A stretch of 9,894 nucleotides of DNA from an uncultured Rhodospirillaceae bacterium (GTDB lineage Bacteria > Pseudomonadota > Alphaproteobacteria > Rhodospirillales > UBA2165). How positions within the stretch are numbered: the stretch's first letter is position 1; every line of letters starts with the position of its first letter. The notes below the pieces were generated by a model. That model was not told the origin of the DNA. It did not search any database and was given only the letters and a program-made list of their open reading frames with translations. Both the position numbers and the translations under genes were made by a program. This document shows, in pieces, positions 5,492 through 9,894 of this stretch. Location of the stretch: positions 1 through 9,894 of the forward strand of contig CAJWIB010000072.1 in assembly GCA_913041095.1 (NCBI GenBank). The letters run 5' to 3'.

Positions 5492-6790
5492 CTAATCCCT
5501 TCTGTCGACGAACCGTGGGGCTTTGACCGAGCTTTCAAACTCGGTGGCGAGGGTGCCGCGCTCCAGCACGACGACATCCGGGGTGACTTCGAATTTAGTT
5601 TTGGTGTCGTCACCGATGCGCGTTGAAAGCGCCACGGGATCGCCGCTGTGTAAAACCTCGATCGAGAGGCGCAAGACATCGAGATCATTCTTGGTAACGA
5701 TCTCAGCTTTGAAATCGACCAGGTCTTCATAATCAAATAAAAAGTCTTCCAGTTCCGGGTGGTTAATGTTAACGCCGCGGACTTTGAAAAAGCCGACCGT
5801 GCGTTGGGCATGCATGATCACCGGGAAGACGCTAAGCGGGCCGTCAGTCGTGCCATGTTCTTTGTAAGTCACAATATCGCCCGAACTCCAGCGGATGAAC
5901 GGCGTCGCGTTATTGGTGAAGAGCGGCGTCACCACCAAGCCGCCTTCTTCGCCCTCGGCGACCGGTGCGCCGGTATCCAAATCCACCACCTCGATATAAA
6001 ACAAATCGGTCCAGATATGAAAGCCGTCCTTGGCTTCCGACTCGCCGCCCATCATGCCGGCCTCGGTCATGCCGAAACCGTCCCACACCTCGGCGCCCCA
6101 CATGCGGCTGATCTTGGCGCGCTTGGCCACGGACATCGGCTCGGCGGAGCACAAGATCGTCTCGACTGATGAGGTGGTCAGATCAATGCCTTGGTCTTCG
6201 GCCATGTTGGCGAGGTGAATGCCGTAGCTCGACATGCCCATCCAGACGGTTGGCTGCAACCGGTTGATGAGATCAATCTGCATCGCCGACGGGGTCGAGT
6301 TGCCGGCCCCCGCCCAATTGACGCCGATCTCGTGCATCTGACAAGCGCGGGCATAGACATGGCCGACCGGATGGATGCCGAGTGGGAACGAGACCTGGGC
6401 GGTGTCTTTCTTTCCTAAGTTCGGCGCGATCAGATTGCGGGCAAACGACAGGATGCAGAATTTCATATCCTCGAAGGTGCGGGGATAAAATAGCGGCACG
6501 CCGGTCGAGCCACCGGAGCGCCACAACTCGGCGATCTCGTTCTTGGGTGCGTGGCAGAAATCTTCAAAATAATTCTCCAGCGGAATGCTGCGGAGCTCGT
6601 CTTTATCCATTAGCGGGATTTTTTGCCATTCCACTGGATCATCGAGCTTATCTTCGTCGATGTTATCAAGCCGGCCCTTGTGGAATTTAGCCTTCAACGC
6701 CAGTTTGAGCGCGCGCTTTTTGCCTTCGCTTTGGATTTTAGCGATTTCATCGCGCGACGAGGGGATCGCCATAATATCTTTTTGGGGCAT
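5492..6790 (-). CDS. Phenylacetate-CoA ligase-like adenylating enzyme (PaaK family)
   Basis: This 432-residue AMP-forming ligase would activate a carboxylic acid to an acyl-adenylate and then a CoA thioester. The PaaK-type compact fold is visible. The phosphate-binding loop RSGGSTGVP (91-99) is followed by the adenine/AMP motif WDGFGMTEAG (236-245). The ribose-binding aspartate lies in RWSSGDIV (300-307, Asp305), the hinge segment is RTVGFFKVRGVNINH (330-344), and the C-terminal end VKAPRFVDRR (422-431) holds the probable catalytic lysine. The length equals that of phenylacetate-CoA ligases, and no extra domain is present. The substrate is not identifiable, since the family includes aryl-acetate, benzoate-type and other acid ligases. 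It is the last gene of a three-gene unit. Its ATG follows the upstream stop by two bases, with GGTGA inside the upstream gene's end as ribosome binding site. Met7 is a second possible start. Confidence 0.9.
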   Translation of the reverse strand: MPQKDIMAIPSSRDEIAKIQSEGKKRALKLALKAKFHKGRLDNIDEDKLDDPVEWQKIPLMDKDELRSIPLENYFEDFCHAPKNEIAELWRSGGSTGVPLFYPRTFEDMKFCILSFARNLIAPNLGKKDTAQVSFPLGIHPVGHVYARACQMHEIGVNWAGAGNSTPSAMQIDLINRLQPTVWMGMSSYGIHLANMAEDQGIDLTTSSVETILCSAEPMSVAKRAKISRMWGAEVWDGFGMTEAGMMGGESEAKDGFHIWTDLFYIEVVDLDTGAPVAEGEEGGLVVTPLFTNNATPFIRWSSGDIVTYKEHGTTDGPLSVFPVIMHAQRTVGFFKVRGVNINHPELEDFLFDYEDLVDFKAEIVTKNDLDVLRLSIEVLHSGDPVALSTRIGDDTKTKFEVTPDVVVLERGTLATEFESSVKAPRFVDRRD

Positions 6791-6792
6791 TT

Positions 6793-7761
6793 TTATTCAC
6801 CGATCCAGCGGGCCTGCACCGCGTGATTGCCATTTGAGCTATCGGCTAGCATGTCTTTGAGCCGGGTTTGTTTTTCCGGCGTATCTTCGGCAATTTCGTC
6901 GACCGCGTCTTTGAGCATGGTCTCGTAGTCGTTGCCGACCGGGCAGACATCTTGGCAGCGGCGGCAGCCAAGGACGGCACCGGCACCCCGCAAAATGCTT
7001 TGCCACAGATTAAAACTGTCTTCCGAGCGGATCATTTTTTTCTGCGTCTCGGCGTCAGTCTGATCGATCACATTGCCGAGGAAATCGGTTAGATTTTTAA
7101 AACCGTGCGGATTACGATAGGCATCACAACCCGGCCAGTCACGCTGCCAATGACCGATGACGTCGCCGGGACACGCACTTAGGCAGCGCCCACACTCCGG
7201 TCCGCCACACAAGGAATTTTCCATGCGTGTGTCCGGCTCAAGGGGTGCAGACGTCAAGACCGCGATCATCATCACCCGGGGACCATATTCCGGCGTCAGG
7301 ATTTGTAAATTTAAACCCAGCGTGCCGAGTCCAGCCTCGACCGCGGCGTGATCCATCGACAACAACGGTGACAGGTGGGTTTCCGGGTTGCCGTCATATT
7401 TCCACGGATCAACATGGGTCGGCGGCACCATCAGCGCCGGGTAACCTTGTTCTTCCAGCCACAGCACCAGCTCCAACGCAGTTTCTTCCAGCGCCGTAAT
7501 AGCAAGCTCATCATTGTAATATTTGTGGCGGTTGTCCCAGGCTTGAATGCGGCTGGTGCCGAGACTTAGACGGCGCATCAGGACAATCACCCGGTCAGCA
7601 TCATGGTCGCTGATATCGGCCGGAGTTTTCGGATCATCCGGGTAGGGCGGGTTGGCGTTCATTACCGCACCATCGGCAATGCCGGCTAAATCTGCGCCAA
7701 GCTCTTTGGCTTTGGTTTTTACTTCGTCGGCCGTGATCGGCGATTGAAAGACTGCAACCAT
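6793..7761 (-). CDS. 2x[4Fe-4S] protein of the QueG / reductive-dehalogenase-like superfamily, paralogue B
   Basis: This 322-residue Fe-S protein is similar throughout to the gene just upstream. The segment VEAGLGTLGLNLQILTPEYG (141-160) is the superfamily signature shared by epoxyqueuosine reductases and reductive dehalogenases, and precedes the ferredoxin-like part. Eight cysteines fit two [4Fe-4S] clusters: Cys185, 190, 193 and 197 (C-x4-C-x2-C-x3-CP), a lone Cys212, then Cys266, 269 and 273 (C-x2-C-x3-CP). The QueG wording G-L-G-W-x-G-K is replaced by GLGTLGL, so it is probably not a tRNA queuosine enzyme. The start at 7761 is chosen because paralogue homology begins there, it lies one base past the upstream stop (TAACATG), and an AGAGGAA ribosome binding site precedes it. 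A longer open frame to 8082 merely overlaps the upstream gene. Reaction and cofactor (cobalamin or not) are unknown. Confidence 0.85.
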   Translation of the reverse strand: MVAVFQSPITADEVKTKAKELGADLAGIADGAVMNANPPYPDDPKTPADISDHDADRVIVLMRRLSLGTSRIQAWDNRHKYYNDELAITALEETALELVLWLEEQGYPALMVPPTHVDPWKYDGNPETHLSPLLSMDHAAVEAGLGTLGLNLQILTPEYGPRVMMIAVLTSAPLEPDTRMENSLCGGPECGRCLSACPGDVIGHWQRDWPGCDAYRNPHGFKNLTDFLGNVIDQTDAETQKKMIRSEDSFNLWQSILRGAGAVLGCRRCQDVCPVGNDYETMLKDAVDEIAEDTPEKQTRLKDMLADSSNGNHAVQARWIGE

Positions 7762-7762
7762 G

Positions 7763-8773
7763 TTAGCTCGTTTCCTCTGCTTTGGTTTTTTGCATTTTCT
7801 TGAATTCCTGCATCTGGCGGGCGACGATACCCTGATAGCCGTCCGGGCCGACCCAGCGGATGTTCCACTCATCCAGGCCGCTGATCTCATCGCCGTCCTT
7901 GCGCGCCTGCTTAAAACCTTTGGCCTTGGTGACTTTTTCTGGGGTTTTTTCCGGGATGACTTTTTGGAAATCAGCCAAATAGGCGTGATAGTCATTGCCG
8001 ACCGGGCAGACCGCCAAACAGCGCGGGCAATCACCGAAAGAGCCAACGACGCGTAGCAAGCCCTGCCAGAAGCCGAAGACATCTCGGGATTTAATCAGCT
8101 CCCGTTTTTCTTCATGGCTCGCCAGGCAGTATTTCATGAAAAAGGCAGTTGCCGTCATGAAGCCGAACTCTTGGGCTTCGACGGCGCAATTGCGTTTATC
8201 GATGCCGTAATGGCGCACTGCGTCGGTCGGGCAGCCATGGAGGCAACGGGAACAGCTTTCACCGATGCAGACCTGCTCGGTCATCGGCGCGTCCGCTTCC
8301 AGTTCGAGCTCGGTCAGAATACCGGTGAGATAAAGCCTTGGGCCAAATTCCGGGGTCAGAATATTGACCTCCAAGCCTAAGGTACCGAGCCCGGCTTCAA
8401 TTCCTAAATGCCGGGTCGATAGATAACCGTAGCTAGCGTTTTTCATATTCCAATCGGTTTCCTGGGCGGCGGTGACGAAACTTGGATGGCCTTCACGCTC
8501 CAAATGATCGGCAATTTTATAAGCGATGCGGTCCATCCGGCGCAGTACCAGCATGTCGATATATTGCACTGCTATATTAGATTTGGCGCGGAATGGCGCG
8601 ACCGGGATATGTTGGACAACGACGATGACGCTTTTGCAACTCGGCAGAATATTTTCCGGCGTTTGTGGCCAGAGCGGATCGGGCGGGAAGGCGTTGAGAG
8701 TCTTGGCCGAGGCAATGCCAACCAAATCTGCGCCGAGGTCTTTGGTTAATTTTTTGACGTCGTCTGCATTCAT
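7763..8773 (-). CDS. 2x[4Fe-4S] protein of the QueG / reductive-dehalogenase-like superfamily, paralogue A
   Basis: This 336-residue protein, first of a three-gene unit, is a clear paralogue of the next gene. Both begin with V-K-x-x-x-K-x-L-G-A-D-L-x-G-I-A and share EAGLGTLGL-x3-ILTPE-x-GPR (here 126-146). Eight cysteines match two [4Fe-4S] clusters: Cys169, 174, 177 and 181, then Cys196, then Cys249, 252 and 256, each group ending in CP. There is no signal peptide, so it is cytoplasmic and, unlike respiratory reductive dehalogenases, not Tat-exported. The two clusters would carry electrons to an active site in the N-terminal domain, where QueG and RdhA bind cobalamin; whether this protein does cannot be told. 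The C-terminus has a charged tail (about 320-336) that the partner lacks. AGGGAG (8782-8787), eight bases ahead of the ATG, sets the start. Paralogues translated back to back suggest a heterodimer. Confidence 0.85.
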   Translation of the reverse strand: MNADDVKKLTKDLGADLVGIASAKTLNAFPPDPLWPQTPENILPSCKSVIVVVQHIPVAPFRAKSNIAVQYIDMLVLRRMDRIAYKIADHLEREGHPSFVTAAQETDWNMKNASYGYLSTRHLGIEAGLGTLGLEVNILTPEFGPRLYLTGILTELELEADAPMTEQVCIGESCSRCLHGCPTDAVRHYGIDKRNCAVEAQEFGFMTATAFFMKYCLASHEEKRELIKSRDVFGFWQGLLRVVGSFGDCPRCLAVCPVGNDYHAYLADFQKVIPEKTPEKVTKAKGFKQARKDGDEISGLDEWNIRWVGPDGYQGIVARQMQEFKKMQKTKAEETS

Positions 8774-8781
8774 TCATTCGG

Positions 8782-8787
8782 CTCCCT
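8782..8787 (-). promoter_or_regulatory. Ribosome binding site of the Fe-S/CoA-ligase unit
   Basis: AGGGAG on the minus strand lies eight bases ahead of the ATG at 8773. Three staggered ATGs (ending at 8777, 8773 and 8769) follow it, and only the middle one is in the gene's frame. The other two could compete for initiation. Confidence 0.6.
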
Positions 8788-8956
8788 ATTGTTGGGTAGC
8801 CTAACTTTTTAGACAGGGGTATGGAAAGCAGGTTTTTATACAATTCGCAGATATTAGGCGGTGATCCAAATTTCTTATTGACGGTATATACGAAACTATC
8901 CCGGCCGATAATGTTTTTCGGCACATGAAGAGCTAAAATGTGTTGGCGCAAACCGC

Positions 8957-8972
8957 AAAACCGGATTGCCGG
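8957..8972 (-). terminator. Short hairpin with TTTT after the TPP-enzyme gene
   Basis: On the minus strand CCGG-CAAT-CCGG (8961-8972) is followed by TTTT (8957-8960), 11 bases past the stop at 8984. The stem has only four G-C pairs, so this is a weak candidate. It is consistent with the 210-base gap that separates this gene from the Fe-S unit. Confidence 0.33.
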
Positions 8973-8983
8973 AAGAATTCCCG

Positions 8984-9894
8984 CTAGCGCTTACAAATAA
9001 TATTAACCAGCGCTTGGCGTTTTTCTTTGCTCACGACGTTGAGGGCGCGCTTGAGGGCGGTGAGCAGTTCTGCTGGGTCTTCAACCCTCTCGCCGTGGCC
9101 GTCAAAAGCCCGTACGATCTCCTCGAATTTCGGCGGCGGGCCCATGCCCACCATCGGGAAGTTATCGGTGGTTACCGCCCAGCCATCGGGATGGACGTTG
9201 CGGGTGCTGTTCGAGACCTCATCCCAAGTGCCATTGTTGAAGATGATGGTCAGCAGCGGCAGATTGCTGGCGCGCGCCACCTGATGACAGGCGGTGGGTA
9301 CGCCAAAAATATATGAACCGTCGCCCAAGGTACAGATGACAGTTTTGCCGGGTGCACCGAGTTTTGCACCTAAAGCTGCTCCGAACCCCCAACCGAGGCC
9401 GCCGGCGTGCGAAGCGCCGAAATAAGTGCCCGGTCCCGCCGGCGGGGCAAAGCGCGGGTCCAATGGGTATTCGTTGAAGACAATAGTATTGGGTCCGAGC
9501 AGTTCATTGATGCAGCGGGATGCCCATTGAAAGCCGATCGGTATCCGCTTGGCTTCGGCGAGGGCCGCTTTATCCCATTTTCTGCGTGCTGCAGTGTGCC
9601 GTTTGGCGAGCGTCTGATGGCGGGCTTTGACCTCGCGTTTATTAACGCTCTTTCGCACCGCGTCTGCGAGCAGGGGCAGGGTAACCTCAGGTTCGGCAGC
9701 CAGCGGCACATCACAGCGGAAATTATGCATCGGGTAGCGGTTGAAGAACGGGTCGACGGCGAGGTGGATCACCTGAGCCTTGTCCCGGATTTTAACCCGT
9801 GCCGGAAACCACGGTACATCACAGTCGATGACCAGCAGCCCATCGGCTTTGGCGATGGCCGGATGAATGGCTGAGCCGAAGACATAGCCCGCAT
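8984..9894 (-). CDS. TPP-dependent enzyme, acetolactate synthase/benzoylformate decarboxylase fold (partial, C-terminal part)
   Basis: The frame is open from the window edge (9894) to the TAG at 8984-8986. It gives about 303 codons, roughly the C-terminal half of a 550-570 residue enzyme; the N-terminal Pyr domain with its catalytic glutamate is outside. An internal GTG at 9772 is not the start, because homology continues upstream: LLVIDCDVPWFPARVK followed by AQVIHLAVDP is the end of the central domain. The PP domain shows ASHAGGLGWGFGAALG, and then the TPP/Mg motif GDGSYIF (about 9307-9327) with NN 28 residues after the motif's Asp (about 9233-9238), followed by GTWDEV. The family acts on 2-oxo acids (decarboxylation, ligation or cleavage of C-C bonds beside a carbonyl). 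The best match from memory is the group annotated only as thiamine pyrophosphate-requiring protein. The substrate is unknown. Confidence 0.9.
   Translation of the reverse strand, partial: AGYVFGSAIHPAIAKADGLLVIDCDVPWFPARVKIRDKAQVIHLAVDPFFNRYPMHNFRCDVPLAAEPEVTLPLLADAVRKSVNKREVKARHQTLAKRHTAARRKWDKAALAEAKRIPIGFQWASRCINELLGPNTIVFNEYPLDPRFAPPAGPGTYFGASHAGGLGWGFGAALGAKLGAPGKTVICTLGDGSYIFGVPTACHQVARASNLPLLTIIFNNGTWDEVSNSTRNVHPDGWAVTTDNFPMVGMGPPPKFEEIVRAFDGHGERVEDPAELLTALKRALNVVSKEKRQALVNIICKR

Noticed and set aside
5759..6169. 136-codon plus-strand open frame rich in His, Ala and Arg
   Set aside because: It is antisense to the CoA ligase, and its composition is typical of a reverse-frame shadow.
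7762..8082. 107-codon N-terminal extension of Fe-S paralogue B
   Set aside because: The extension is a shadow of the upstream paralogue in another frame (Arg/Ser-rich, no homology). The start at 7761 has a ribosome binding site and matches where paralogy begins.
8889..8917. Imperfect dyad ACTATC-CCGGCC-GATAAT in the gap before the Fe-S unit
   Set aside because: Only five of six arm positions match, and no promoter can be placed beside it with confidence, so an operator call is not supported.
8577..8951. 124-codon minus-strand open frame overlapping the start of Fe-S paralogue A
   Set aside because: Half of it overlaps the real gene out of frame, and the free part (8777-8951) has no motif and no convincing ribosome binding site.

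Overview
The window looks like accessory catabolic DNA from a free-living proteobacterium, most likely an alphaproteobacterium. This is an inference from the abundance of solute-binding-protein transport, catabolic flavin, CoA-ligase and TPP enzymes, mixed-GC codon use and Shine-Dalgarno starts. No rRNA or marker gene is present to settle the taxonomy. Eight protein genes are supported, with one decayed gene fragment and several hairpin or inverted-repeat sites. I see no tRNA, rRNA, CRISPR array, complete insertion sequence or origin.

Layout. (1) 46-1263, minus: a flavin-dependent monooxygenase of the acyl-CoA-dehydrogenase fold (HsaA-like group D). (2) 1264-1694: a 431-base gene-free stretch. 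It holds an unusual nest of inverted repeats (1360-1476) and, on the minus strand, the decayed C-terminal end of a sensor histidine kinase (1493-1660). (3) 1695-4786, plus: a complete tripartite tricarboxylate transporter in the order tctC-tctB-tctA, with a stem-loop between tctC and tctB. (4) 4810-5430, plus: a beta-class carbonic anhydrase 23 bases behind tctA, probably the same transcript. (5) 5431-5491: two hairpins between convergent units, one of them a likely bidirectional terminator. (6) 5492-8773, minus: a tight three-gene operon, transcribed from 8773 downward, of two paralogous 2x[4Fe-4S] proteins related to QueG and reductive dehalogenases, then a phenylacetate-CoA-ligase-like adenylating enzyme. 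(7) 8984-9894, minus: the C-terminal half of a TPP-dependent enzyme (acetolactate synthase / benzoylformate decarboxylase fold), whose 5' part lies beyond the window.

How the parts may work together (inference): the transporter imports a carboxylated, perhaps aromatic, organic acid. The CoA ligase activates an acid to its CoA thioester. The paired Fe-S proteins perform or feed a reductive step, and the TPP enzyme and flavin monooxygenase cleave or hydroxylate carbon skeletons. Carbonic anhydrase would handle CO2/bicarbonate released or needed. The substrate cannot be read from the sequence. The least familiar element is the tandem Fe-S paralogue pair locked to a CoA ligase.
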